Positions 28,471-37,665 of a stretch of DNA of 64,000 nucleotides are shown piece after piece; position 1 is the first letter of the stretch; each line of letters begins with the position of its first letter. The DNA is from Nitzschia sp. pyKryTriq1. Its lineage: Eukaryota; Bacillariophyta; Bacillariophyceae; Bacillariales; Bacillariaceae. A program made the translations under genes and the position numbers. The DNA lies in contig OY101131.1 in assembly GCA_956465555.1 (NCBI GenBank), positions 199,469-263,468 on the forward strand. Reading direction: 5' to 3'. The notes beneath the pieces are model-generated. The model did not search any database. It saw only the letters and a list, made by a program, of their open reading frames with translations, and was not told where the DNA came from.

Positions 28471-29016
28471 GCGCTGCTACTGTGCAACAATGGAATACTC
28501 TTGACCTTGACCTCCTGCCTCTCTTTTCGTATTGCGATGAGAGATGAGGGGGGAGAGGGAGAGTTATTATAGCACCTTGGTGCTTGTATGCGAGGCGAGG
28601 GGGAATGCTTTGCTTCGTCATGGTGGCCGCGCCCAACTTTTCAAATTCAAAATTTCGCATTTTCGACTACAACGACTGTTTTCATTTTGTTCTTTTTTCT
28701 GCCTGCAAGCTTGAAAAGACTGACTATGACTTACATACTTACAGACTAACACCGACAGATGGTCACCAATTCAGCGAGGGCTCCATGGGATGCCACGTGG
28801 AAGCTCTTTGTCAAAAGCACGATGCTCGGAACCAAAGCTTGAACCTGTCCCTGCGGCTTGAACAAGAATTCGCGCCAAGATACCATTTTTTGCTCATTCA
28901 ATGATGATGCAGCATCTTCCGATGCCGACAGCAGCAGTTTCGGTTGACGAAAGCGGATGAGGATACAACATACAGCCACAAATTCAACAACTCTTGTCTC
29001 TTGCACCGCCAACACC
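28471..29016. other. Divergent promoter region of GT8-like and Lhcf genes
   Basis: No gene in this stretch; ORFs on both strands are compositional. The last 80 bp before the Lhcf ATG are a pyrimidine/ACAA-rich leader. No specific light-response element can be assigned by eye. Confidence 0.4.
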
Positions 29017-29974
29017 ATGAAGACCGCCGTCCTTGCCACCCTTATCGCCACCGCCGCTGCTTTCGCTCCTGTTGCCAAGCAAGCCCCCACCACCACCTCC
29101 ACCTCTTTGAAGGCTTTCGAAAACGAGCTGGGTGCCCAACCCCCCCTTGGATTCTTTGATCCCCTTGGGCTTGTTGCCGATGGCGACCAGGCGAAGTTTG
29201 ACCGCCTTCGATTGGTCGAAATCAAGCATGGACGCATTGCAATGCTTGGTGTTGTTGGATACCTCGTCACTTATGCCGGTATCCGCTTCCCTGGTGCCGA
29301 GGATATCCCTGCTGGATTCGCCGCCCTCGACAAGGTCCCCGTCCCTGTCTGGTCGCAAGTCTTCTTCACCGTTTTGCTCATGGAAGGTGTCAACCGTGAC
29401 GACACTGGTCTTGGCGAATTCGTTGGTGACTTCCGGTAAGAAGTATAAAGTCCTCGTCGTCGGCAGCACGACTTCGCTGCCGAGCCGAGGACGAAGTACT
29501 ACTAGTACACTATACTCACCAAGTCTCGGGTCCGAACTTCTTGCTTTTCTGACACTGCTCTGCTGCTGCACCACCTCCTCTTGACACAATACTACAGTAA
29601 TGGAGCCCTTGACTTTGGATGGGACACGTGAGTCTTTGTTGTTGTTGTTCTTGTTGTCGTTGTTGTTGGACTACTATGGTTGAAAACCCCCCGACAAGTG
29701 ATTCATTCCTCCTGCGGTCGTCCTCGTCATGCGTAGTCCATCCAGCTGACGCGTCTTGTTTTTGTTACTCTTCTTGTTGCTGCTTCCCCCCCCCCCCCCC
29801 CCCCTCCCTTTCCTTCTTCTTCTTCTTCCTCTCAGTTTCGATGAGAAGACCAAACTTCAAAAGCGTGCCATCGAACTCAACCAAGGTCGCGCGGCTATGA
29901 TGGGTTTGTTGGGATTGATGGTCCATGAAAAACTAGGAAATGTCGATATTCTTCTTCCTCCCGGTGGAAACTAA
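29017..29974 (+). CDS. Lhcf: Fucoxanthin chlorophyll a/c light-harvesting protein (Lhcf type)
   Basis: Three exons, 29017-29435, 29598-29627 and 29836-29974, give 195 aa. Exon 2 is only 30 bases; with it the protein reads GDFR-NGALDFGWDT-FDEKT, the Lhcf consensus. The presequence MKTAVLATLIATAAAFAP has the plastid AFAP motif. Helix 1 has RLRLVEIKHGRIAMLGVVGY with the Glu, His and Arg that bind chlorophyll and lock the helices; helix 2 is around SQVFFTVLLMEGVN; helix 3 has KRAIELNQGRAAMMGLLGLM. LGAQPPLGFFDPLGLVADGD is the Lhcf stromal block. The product binds fucoxanthin and chlorophylls a and c in thylakoid antenna complexes. Intron 2 ends in a C19 tract plus CT-rich DNA. The middle (VTYAGIRFPGAEDIPAGFAA) is somewhat divergent. 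Lhcf genes are normally strongly light-regulated. Confidence 0.95.
29786..29804 (+). repeat. C19 homopolymer in Lhcf intron 2
   Basis: Nineteen C residues ending 31 bases before the first base of exon 3. It serves as part of the pyrimidine tract and is prone to slippage and to sequencing error. Confidence 0.9.
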
Positions 29975-30579
29975 GAGTTAGTAATAACAAGTAGTAGTTC
30001 TTCCACCGGAAGGTTCTTCCTACTACCGGTAGTATTTGTTGTACTACTACAAGGAGTACACCAGTACTACTGCTGGTGCTGTTTGTCCTGCTGCTGCTGC
30101 TGGCGATCGGTCTACTCTAGCTAGTGGTAGTAGTCAAGTCATCCAAATGCACTGCAAGAGAAGGTTACTGCACCATGACTGACCCATACAGGTACTATGT
30201 AGCATCGAACTACTACTAGTATTGATCATCATGTTGTTGAGTTTACAGAATGTTTTTTGCGGCGACGACTCATTCGAACTCCACATCGTTCTACTGCATC
30301 TAGCAGCTGTCTGTCTGTCTGTCTGTCTCTCGATAGTGTTGGGTTCTGGGCTTACCGCTGTTTTCTCAGTGACCGCAAGCATGCACCACGTGGAATGACT
30401 TTGGATCTTTTCAGACAAAACAACGCGCATGCGATGCACCGCATAATATGTGATTTTGGTTTGTACGTATTATTTTAGTTGCTACCTAATATGATGTGTT
30501 TTGACTAATATCGCATCAAACATTGGACATATCAGCATCATACTGTAGCCTTCAGTCAATAACGTGTTATACTGCGACG
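29975..30579. other. Spacer, no gene supported
   Basis: TAGTAG/CTACTAC tracts occur at about 29990-30070 and a (TGTC)n run at 30311-30327. The short frames present are not protein-like. Confidence 0.5.
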
Positions 30580-31662
30580 ATGTCATTGAACAAGACGCCC
30601 TCCGGCACTGCTGCATTTCTGCTGCAGCTAGTAGCGTTATTGTTTTGCCTCCAGCAGCCGAAAACTTCTTTGGGTTTTACGATGATGATTCTTCCATCAC
30701 CACTCGAATCATCATCATCATCATCATCGTTGTCAAGGCGGCTCGCGCCATCATCCCAACAACAACTGAAAAGTACTGCTGATGGTCAGGGAGGATCCAG
30801 CAATATTTCTCCTCCAAATAAGAAAACGTACGATTCCGAGGCCTTGTCCCCTCGCAAGGATATCATCGATGCCGATTCGGCCATGCGAGAATTTTTTGAA
30901 GGTGCCGCTGCGGATTGGAAACCCCTCTTTCGGTCTCTTCTTTTGTCCAACCGGCAAAGTGGTAATAATAATGAGAAGGACAATGATGATTCGACGGCGG
31001 CAGCCATGGCGTGGTTGGAAGATAGCGAAACCACAGCCACGGTATTTGAATTTCATGAAACCTCTCAACCATGGCAACGTTTGAACGGAATACCTACGGA
31101 CGATAAGGATCGAGGTGTGTTGGCCGAGTTTTTGGATCAAGTCCAAGCGAGCTTGATGGATATTCCAGTCGATGAAACGACCGAAGATGATGAAAATGAT
31201 TTGCATTTTTTGGAAGAAGGAAGACGCATGCTAGTCTGTGGAAGATTTCATGTCATTTCATCGTCGTCGGCGTCGTCGTCGTCGTCGGACTCTCCAACTA
31301 CTTCACGCATGGATCATTTGGATTCGCTCTTTGCGGCATGTTGGAATGAAATTTATCATTTACAAGCCGAAAATGAGATAAATACTGGATCACTGATTGT
31401 GGTCCCACCATCGTCCTCATCGCCGTCGTCCTCATCGTTGGATTTGAGTGATTTGAGGCGGTTTGTCGATATCAATTTGCAACAGCCTTTGCAATGGTTA
31501 GGACTCCAAGATATCTTTGAAGTGACGAGTCTGCAACGAGGGAGTCCAGCAATTCGTCTCATTCACAAGCTTTCGGACATGCCGACCGATCTTCCGGATA
31601 AAGCAGAAACTATGAGCAGTAGCAGCAGTGATGATGATGGCGATGGCGATGATGCAGAGTAA
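30580..31662 (+). CDS. Hypothetical protein, probably plastid-targeted
   Basis: 360 aa from the ATG at 30580; an upstream in-frame ATG at 30523 would bury the signal peptide. MSLNKTPSGTAAFLLQLVAL then LFCLQQPKTSLG is followed by FTMM, fitting the signal-peptide plus Phe plastid pattern. After a Ser-rich linker the folded part begins DADSAMREFFEGAAADWKPL, then FEFHETSQPWQRLNGIPT, RGVLAEFLDQVQASLMDIPV, FLEEGRRMLVCGRFHV, and ends RFVDINLQQPLQWLGLQDIF. Insertions of poly-Ser interrupt it. The pattern of a C-terminal QPLQWLGL and a Gly-Arg-Phe strand suggests a compact alpha/beta domain. I do not recognise the family. No membrane helix is seen after the signal. Confidence 0.65.
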   Translation: MSLNKTPSGTAAFLLQLVALLFCLQQPKTSLGFTMMILPSPLESSSSSSSLSRRLAPSSQQQLKSTADGQGGSSNISPPNKKTYDSEALSPRKDIIDADSAMREFFEGAAADWKPLFRSLLLSNRQSGNNNEKDNDDSTAAAMAWLEDSETTATVFEFHETSQPWQRLNGIPTDDKDRGVLAEFLDQVQASLMDIPVDETTEDDENDLHFLEEGRRMLVCGRFHVISSSSASSSSSDSPTTSRMDHLDSLFAACWNEIYHLQAENEINTGSLIVVPPSSSSPSSSSLDLSDLRRFVDINLQQPLQWLGLQDIFEVTSLQRGSPAIRLIHKLSDMPTDLPDKAETMSSSSSDDDGDGDDAE

Positions 31663-31854
31663 TCAAGTCAATCAATCGTAAAACAACCTAATAGCTAATG
31701 TTATTTTAAAAAAGGATTCAGCAGAGGGATTTTTCTACTGTGTTTTCAACGGAGCATGATGTTGTTGGAAGAGTCTTCGACTGATGTGCTTCTTTGTTTC
31801 GATTGATCACGGATTGGAATAACACTCTTTGAAATTTTTAGAGTTAAAACCATA

Positions 31855-32823
31855 TCATTCCAGAGGCGGAGGAATCAATGCTACAATGCGGGCCGGCCCT
31901 CCACTGCCGCCATCCAATTTCATGGGCAGTGCAATAATCCAAGTGTTGGTTGCCGGAAGCTGATCCAGATTGGCCACGTTTTCGAGGCCCGGGACATTCG
32001 CAGCAAAGGCGAGTCGATGGACTAAAAACTCAGTGGAAGGACCATGGTCGATACTGGGAGTGTCCACTCCCAACATGGTAATATTCCGCTCGTCAATTAA
32101 AAACTGAACGGCTTCGACTCCAAAGGACGGAAAGTGGAGATTGGAAGCATCTCCTGGAGTATCATCACCAAAGTAGGCCAGCCGATCGCCGTAATACTTT
32201 CCCCATCCCGTTCGTAACAGAAACACGGATCCTCTTGGAATCTCCCCATAAACTTCTTCAAAGTCGAACACGTCTTGGAGCGTCAAGAGATAATCTGGAT
32301 TTTCCGTGGCTTGTTCGGATACATCCAGTACAATCCCGGGCCCGTGCAAATGCTCCAAGGGAATTTCATCGGTCGTGTGGCCGTCTCGTGCGAAATGGAC
32401 AGGGGCATCAATATGAGTTCCACCATGCTCGGGGGTGCAAAATTGATTGGCCGAATAATAATATCCCGATTCGGTATCACCATCAAACAGAACCTCCCAT
32501 TCAAAGGCCGTAGGAGATGTCGGCCAGTACAAAGTGTCTGTGTTGTGTGCATACGTCAAATCGATCCATTGAGATTTTTGCAACCAATGAGTAGTAGCCA
32601 AATATGGATCGCCGTTACTACAAGAAGAACTGGCCTGCTTGCTTTCGCTGTTGTTGCTGCTACTGGCGCGAAGTCCCAAACCCAAGCCAAGACCGAGACC
32701 CAGGGCCACCGAAGTAAATCCGACAATGAGTATCAGCGAATTGGTCGTCGTCGTCGTCGTCGTCGTGGGGGGAGAGGAAGGAGTTGCCCGTTTTTCTTCC
32801 ATACTACGTGCAGTACTTTTCAA
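31855..32823 (-). CDS. Cyclase-family (kynurenine-formamidase-like) metal hydrolase
   Basis: 322 aa in one exon; ATGs at 32823 and 32802 both precede a single hydrophobic anchor (SLILIVGFTSVALGLGLGLG, residues about 28-50). The catalytic domain starts WIDLTYAHNTDTLYWPTS. The family's metal motif HxGTHxDxPxHF is present as HGGTHIDAPVHF, followed by IPLEHLHGPGIVLDVS, FLLRTGWGKYY, FPSFGVEAVQFLID and MLGVDTPSIDHGPS, all in the usual order. Members use divalent metal (Zn or Mn) to hydrolyse amides or lactones: kynurenine formamidase, isatin hydrolase and others. The substrate cannot be told from sequence. The anchor suggests a secretory or surface location, unusual for the cytosolic formamidases. 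It is convergent with the preceding gene, 192 bp away. Confidence 0.85.
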   Translation of the reverse strand: MKSTARSMEEKRATPSSPPTTTTTTTTNSLILIVGFTSVALGLGLGLGLGLRASSSNNSESKQASSSCSNGDPYLATTHWLQKSQWIDLTYAHNTDTLYWPTSPTAFEWEVLFDGDTESGYYYSANQFCTPEHGGTHIDAPVHFARDGHTTDEIPLEHLHGPGIVLDVSEQATENPDYLLTLQDVFDFEEVYGEIPRGSVFLLRTGWGKYYGDRLAYFGDDTPGDASNLHFPSFGVEAVQFLIDERNITMLGVDTPSIDHGPSTEFLVHRLAFAANVPGLENVANLDQLPATNTWIIALPMKLDGGSGGPARIVALIPPPLE

Positions 32824-33224
32824 AAGGCCAAAGAACTATGACATAGAGAGGATACGAGTAGAGCGGTCTGATTCAATCTCTTCATCAAAGTCGATATATG
32901 GCATCGCTTCGCTTCTATAATATGGTGCTGGCCTGCTTTGAGAAAAGATACAAGGATACAAAAATAATAGTACTGCGGTACCCGAACGCGCGTAATATCG
33001 CGGATATGCTGAAATCGACTGGTTCGACCCTCGCATCCCAGCACCGTAGCGAGGTGGTGATGGTCCGACTACATGTCTCGCCCAGCAAGCAAGGATTCTT
33101 CAACTCGACGACCTACTATTGCTACTTTCAGGATGACGATGGAATGGAAATGCAAGAAATATTTAGACTCTCTTAGTCCTGGCAGTGTACTTTGAAGTAG
33201 TCACTCCTCCGCCTACTACTAGTA
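32824..33224. other. Spacer, no gene supported
   Basis: Short frames only. The stretch separates the cyclase-family gene from the reductase gene on the same strand. Confidence 0.4.
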
Positions 33225-34673
33225 CTACGACCTTGTCTTTCTTCGTCTCTTATTGTTGATACTCGTTTCGACGTCTACTTCTTCTGCACTACTCGGACTT
33301 GTCAAACGATGGTGATGCAAAGGCGGCCATTCTCGATTTTTGTAACATTCCGGATATCCTTTGGGACCGACAGGAATGGTTCCATTGCCCGTCCGACCAA
33401 AATAGCCTTGCTTGCAATGTGCCAGATATCCCGCATTGGAGACTGGTTCCATTCCAGGTAGGGACATCATATCGCCCATCCATCTCCAAATATTGGGATA
33501 TTCCCACAGATACTTTTCATTCAATTTGAAACGATTGTAATAGACGGGATCATGACGAAACAGAGGAGGAAAGAGACGAACATCGGCTTCCGTCACATTC
33601 GGTCCTGTCAAAAATGTTTGATCTTCCAGCAGTGTATTCAATTCCTCCAACGCATCGAAATAGGATTGATAGGCCGTTTCGTAGACTTGTTGATTGGAAG
33701 AAAATCCTGCCTTGTAGGATCCATTGGCAATGGTTTTGTAAATCCAATCATTCAAGGCATCAATTTTCATTTGTGTAGCCTGGTCATTGGCAGGATACAA
33801 GTCGATACTGTGGCTGTGCGTTCCAAATTCTTTCATGGCCGTACCGAACATGCGTACAATTTCGGCACTTTCATTGTTCACCACTGTATTGGTCTCCTTG
33901 TCCAAGAGGATAGGGACGGACTTTTGATCCATAATTCCCGTCCGTTCGTAAATTTCCTTGGCATATGATTTTCCATACACTGTATCCATGGTACATTCCG
34001 GAAATTGAGTGTGCTTGCCATTCATTCCGACTTGTCCTTGAGGACAGAATTTCCATAAATTACTACCCAAGGGTTCATCGTCGTTGCTTCGATTCGGGTA
34101 CAAGACATCGACCGAAATGGCATCTTCGAGTCCCAACAGGGCTCGTGCCAACAAGACCCGATGACACCATGGACAATTGTAGGCCACATAGAGATGATAT
34201 CGACCAGTGGCGGGTGGATAGTAGTAAAGACTGGAGGAGGAGGATGGCGAGGAATGTTTGTCACTGGGGGGCTTGGCCGTAATCCAATTTCGTGCCGAAG
34301 AGACACCCCGGACGAATTCCCCCTGGGCCCGACGTGCGGCGGCGTTGGTTTGATCGTCCGTCGTAATTCCTGCCGCTCCCGAAATGGCGGGGGGTGTAGC
34401 AGTAGTACTACTACGTATGTTGTTGGAAGCCGTATTTCCCATGATAATATGTCGTTCTCGTTGTCGCCGTCGTCGTCGGTCTTGGTCGGAACAAAGAAAA
34501 ACAGGGGGGCGGTGGGAGCTAATTAAGATCGCGCTGCTGCTGCTGCTGATCTGGCGTGACGGTGACGATGAAAGTGTGCTTGTAGTCGAAGAAGCAAGTA
34601 TTCGCGTTGTTCGAGCAAGAAATAGAGGATTGGCTTTCTGGAACAGAACTTTTTGATAGAGATGTGGGAACAT
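33225..34673 (-). CDS. Glutathionyl-hydroquinone reductase (Xi-class GST, ECM4/YqjG type)
   Basis: Two plausible starts. From 34673 the protein is 482 aa with a basic, Arg/Ser-rich start (MFPHLYQKVLFQKANPLFLA) that fits a mitochondrial presequence; from 34442 it is 405 aa and begins MGNTASNN, a classic N-myristoylation context. The frame is open to 34790. The thioredoxin-like domain has YHLYVAYNCPWCHRVLLARA with the catalytic Cys; VPILLDKETNTVVNNESAEI binds glutathione. The helical domain has NDWIYKTIANGSYKAGFSSN, FLTGPNVTEADVRLFPPLFR and YYNRFKLNEKYLWEYPN, all signatures of the class. These enzymes remove glutathione from glutathionyl-hydroquinones. Most relatives have CPWA or CPWS; here CPWC provides a second Cys. 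The first start gives organelle import, the second a membrane-attached cytosolic form. Confidence 0.9.
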   Translation of the reverse strand: MFPHLYQKVLFQKANPLFLARTTRILASSTTSTLSSSPSRQISSSSSAILISSHRPPVFLCSDQDRRRRRQRERHIIMGNTASNNIRSSTTATPPAISGAAGITTDDQTNAAARRAQGEFVRGVSSARNWITAKPPSDKHSSPSSSSSLYYYPPATGRYHLYVAYNCPWCHRVLLARALLGLEDAISVDVLYPNRSNDDEPLGSNLWKFCPQGQVGMNGKHTQFPECTMDTVYGKSYAKEIYERTGIMDQKSVPILLDKETNTVVNNESAEIVRMFGTAMKEFGTHSHSIDLYPANDQATQMKIDALNDWIYKTIANGSYKAGFSSNQQVYETAYQSYFDALEELNTLLEDQTFLTGPNVTEADVRLFPPLFRHDPVYYNRFKLNEKYLWEYPNIWRWMGDMMSLPGMEPVSNAGYLAHCKQGYFGRTGNGTIPVGPKGYPECYKNREWPPLHHHRLTSPSSAEEVDVETSINNKRRRKTRS

Positions 34674-35294
34674 CAATCGGAAGCAAGTTATTGCGTCCCC
34701 ACCCTGGCTAATAGATTTTGTGTCTGCTGATGATGCTGCTGCTTGATGCTGGATATTTGGCGCAAAAAAGAGGTGCATGTTGCAAGCCATTTCGATCCAT
34801 CACAAAAGATCTTCGTGGAAGCACACCGGTTGTGTGATAAAATCCGTACGTTGGCAGTTGAGGACACATAACCCGATAGCGTACCTATGCCCCGTGTAAA
34901 CGGTGACCGATAGCGCACACGCACATGCTCCTAATCCTACCACGGCATATGTACCGGTCGTTCGTACTTGACAATAGTAGATATTCCTCTGCAAATTCTA
35001 CTCTCTACTACAGAGTATAGGTAGTAGTTTTGGCTTCAGCAGTAGCTCTACCAGTACAAACCGGTACTCGGGGTTTTTCTTCTCCTTGGTCCTCCCGGCG
35101 GCACTGCGTGCGTGGCTAGTGGATGACTGTTTTGTTGACGGATCGTCGCGAACATTTCCGGACCACAACATTCACTAACATCATCGTCATCAATTACTCC
35201 TTCCCACGGTCACACGAACCTTAAGACTGCTTCAACGAGGGAAAGCGCTCTGTAATATATGCCCTCCAGTTGACAAGCGCCGCTCCCATCGGCA
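34674..35294. other. Spacer, no gene supported
   Basis: A GTAC/ACCGGT-rich stretch lies at 34945-35070. The reductase frame stays open to 34790 but that part probably is 5' leader. Confidence 0.4.
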
Positions 35295-35819
35295 ATGAAG
35301 AAAATCAAAGCAAGTCCATCGCCCACCAGCAAGAATGTTCGATTTGGATCGGTATTCATCGATTCCTTTCTCATTGAGCTAGGGGTAGATGCAGTCGTTC
35401 CAAGCGAAGGACCTGCCATTTGTTTGGCCAGCGGTCTTCCTATCCAACGAGACGTGTACGACTGCCTCGACGTGTATGAACGCCAGCGTCTACCGCAGCG
35501 TCGGCCGAAACCTCAACTTTGGTTGGAATCCTCCTCACGGTTCCTCTTGCTACTATGCAGTGGTCATGAAGTGTATGATATTGAAGCGGCCATTCGGAAT
35601 GCAGCCTGCGCACGGACTTTGCGAAGGATGAGTATCCGAGATCTCGAAAACAACTACCAAGATACGAACAGGAACAGACGAAGAAGAATTAGGAGTCATC
35701 CAAGTGTCCTTGCCGTGATGGCTTCTACTACCCGAAGAGCAATGAAGAACATGAAAACAATGAGATCATCCCTGCACCAGAAGCATCATGATAGGATTCC
35801 CCAAATGCCCATTCGATGA
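35295..35819 (+). CDS. Small diatom-family protein with VRFGSV-GPAICL motif
   Basis: 174 aa. The order KNVRFGSVFIDSFLIELG, VVPSEGPAICLASG, YDCLDVYERQRLPQRRPKPQ, FLLLLCSGHEVYDIEAAIRN and ARTLRRMSIRDLENNY matches a motif series I know from many short diatom proteins: V-x-F-x-x-V-x-I, a poorly conserved LGxxP, SxGPxIxL, YExxR, a helix with L-L-x-x-G-x-x-x-x-x-I, and a basic Arg-rich helix. No biochemical function is established for that group. The C-terminal 45 residues are Arg/His/Met-rich and could bind nucleic acid. No signal peptide. Here the Trp usually following GPxIxL is replaced by Ala-Ser, so this copy is divergent. Confidence 0.55.
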   Translation: MKKIKASPSPTSKNVRFGSVFIDSFLIELGVDAVVPSEGPAICLASGLPIQRDVYDCLDVYERQRLPQRRPKPQLWLESSSRFLLLLCSGHEVYDIEAAIRNAACARTLRRMSIRDLENNYQDTNRNRRRRIRSHPSVLAVMASTTRRAMKNMKTMRSSLHQKHHDRIPQMPIR

Positions 35820-36073
35820 AGTCCCGTTCCAGGTTGTGCTGAACACGCGGTCCGTAACCAACAGGTCGCAATGACGGCGTAGGCGTTCATCGAGCGAGAA
35901 TTTCTTGCTTTACCCATTGAAAAGCAAACCCCAAACAAATTCACTTTCCATTTTTCGACCTGCATGTTTAACTACATTACGAATACATACTTTTTGAGTA
36001 AAGATACGAAGCACACCATAATTTTAGACCGACACATCATGATTGTTTCTACAAATCATCAATCTCTAGTACT

Positions 36074-37156
36074 TCATTCTGTCTGTTTTGTGCTGCTCGA
36101 CGATAAAGTGGAATGATAAAACTCTTCCAAGGCAAACAAACTTCCTTGTGCCATCCCTGCAAGAAAAGATGTGCTATCATCATTCTGATGTTGCTGAGGG
36201 TAGATTCCCATTAAATGCGAGAGTGGTACTACTGTCGAAGACGACGCACTTGAATCACCGCAGATATTAATGGAGGATGACGACTCACTAATCTTCGTAG
36301 ACGACGTGTGAAGGGGCAACAGAGGAGATTCTCGGTGCCGACGGGTAGCAGTATGACTCACAATCTCATGGATATGTTCTTGGGAGAGCCATACCGCTCC
36401 ATCCACCTCTTCCGAACAGAGCTGTAGTAAATTACGATTATGATTGGAAGATGCTGCTTTTTGTTGTCGTCGTTGTTGTGTGCTGTTGCTGGACAAAATG
36501 TTGGATAGATAAACGACCAAATGATGGGCTTGAATCGCAGTGGCCGGAGGCGGAATGCCGTCTTGTGGCACCAGCGTGGTTGGATACACGGATTCCCATA
36601 GCGATTCGAATTTCCAGTCCTCCGTCGTCGTGATGAGTCCCGTCTCTTCGTAGACTTCTCGCTGAACGGCTTGTACCAAGGATTCGTTCGGATCCAAGGT
36701 GCCTCCTGGGAGTACCCAGGCTCCTGGAAAGGATCGCATGTAAGTCGGACGTCGTGTCATGAGTAGCTGTTGAGAAATCGGATCCAAGACCAACGCCACG
36801 ACCGCAAGCCGGACAAATGGATGTCGATGATGATGATGATGTTGTTGTTGTTGTGATGTTCTAGAATGATGATCCACGAGAGTAGTGGGGCAAGGCGTCG
36901 AATCCAATCGGGGGCAAGATCGAGCGCGGCCCATGGGGAGTATCAACGACGAGGAGGACGAGGACTTGTTGTTGTTGCTAGTAGTATCCAGCGAAATCAC
37001 GCCCTTCGGGTCCTCCACCAAGGACACCATAGCTCGATCATAATGATCTCGATGTTGACACCAACATGATTCCCTCGCAGAATCCACCAAGGTATTAAAG
37101 ACAGATCGAGCTGTTGGACATGGAGTGGATCGTACCCAGACACGTGGAGTAACCAT
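36074..37156 (-). CDS. Nudix hydrolase, NUDT17-like
   Basis: 360 aa in one exon. After a 110-residue Ser/His-rich N-terminus the Nudix fold begins RLAVVALVLDPISQQLLMTR. The Nudix box, consensus GX5EX7REUXEEXGU, is complete at about residues 146-169 as GGTLDPNESLV and QREVYEETGLI, with the two metal-binding Glu residues present. Upstream FPGAWVLPGG and downstream FESLWESVYPT and CSEEVDGAVWLS resemble the NUDT17 group. Nudix enzymes cleave nucleoside diphosphates linked to other groups; substrate unknown. The N-terminus has RSVFNTLVDSARESCWCQHR, with no clear targeting signal. Asn/Ser/Gln inserts sit in a loop between strands. It is divergent to the sulfotransferase gene. Confidence 0.85.
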   Translation of the reverse strand: MVTPRVWVRSTPCPTARSVFNTLVDSARESCWCQHRDHYDRAMVSLVEDPKGVISLDTTSNNNKSSSSSSLILPMGRARSCPRLDSTPCPTTLVDHHSRTSQQQQHHHHHRHPFVRLAVVALVLDPISQQLLMTRRPTYMRSFPGAWVLPGGTLDPNESLVQAVQREVYEETGLITTTEDWKFESLWESVYPTTLVPQDGIPPPATAIQAHHLVVYLSNILSSNSTQQRRQQKAASSNHNRNLLQLCSEEVDGAVWLSQEHIHEIVSHTATRRHRESPLLPLHTSSTKISESSSSINICGDSSASSSTVVPLSHLMGIYPQQHQNDDSTSFLAGMAQGSLFALEEFYHSTLSSSSTKQTE

Positions 37157-37665
37157 CGCGACGATGGTACGCGTAGGAGCAGACCTAGTAGCTGGTGCAC
37201 ACTTCTACTGCTAAGACATCATCGTGTATCGATTCAAGTAAGATGATCGATGACCTCATAGCTAGTTTATTGTGGCTTCCGTATGTTCGTGTCGCCATCG
37301 TCGTCATAATGATGTTGTTTTGTGCAAAAAAAATAATGACCCATTGTTATTGAATCTTCCCGCCAAAAATGAACGGAATGGTAGGGCAGGTTACAATATA
37401 CGTATCTGAATATATTTTTTTAACGTACATTTAGCGGCTTTCCTATTGGATTTTTCTGTTTCTCTGTGGTCACGATTTCGCGAAACTTTTTGTTCTTGGC
37501 GCGTTTGCTTTTTAGGACTCTAGTAGCTTGTGACCCATCCTCAACCACAGCACCATCACACGAACTGTATCAAAACAGAAAGCTGCAATAGAGAACAGAA
37601 CAGGAATACTTCTGCGGTAGAAGAGTAAAACGATGATGGTTTTTACTTTTGGATGAAGAAAGAGC
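37157..37665. other. Divergent spacer
   Basis: Lies between the Nudix and sulfotransferase starts. AT-rich DNA at 37330-37430; no gene. Confidence 0.45.

Noticed and set aside
33010-33035. GGTTCGACCCT resembles a tRNA B box
   Set aside because: Flanking bases cannot form the T stem and no acceptor or anticodon arm is found upstream.
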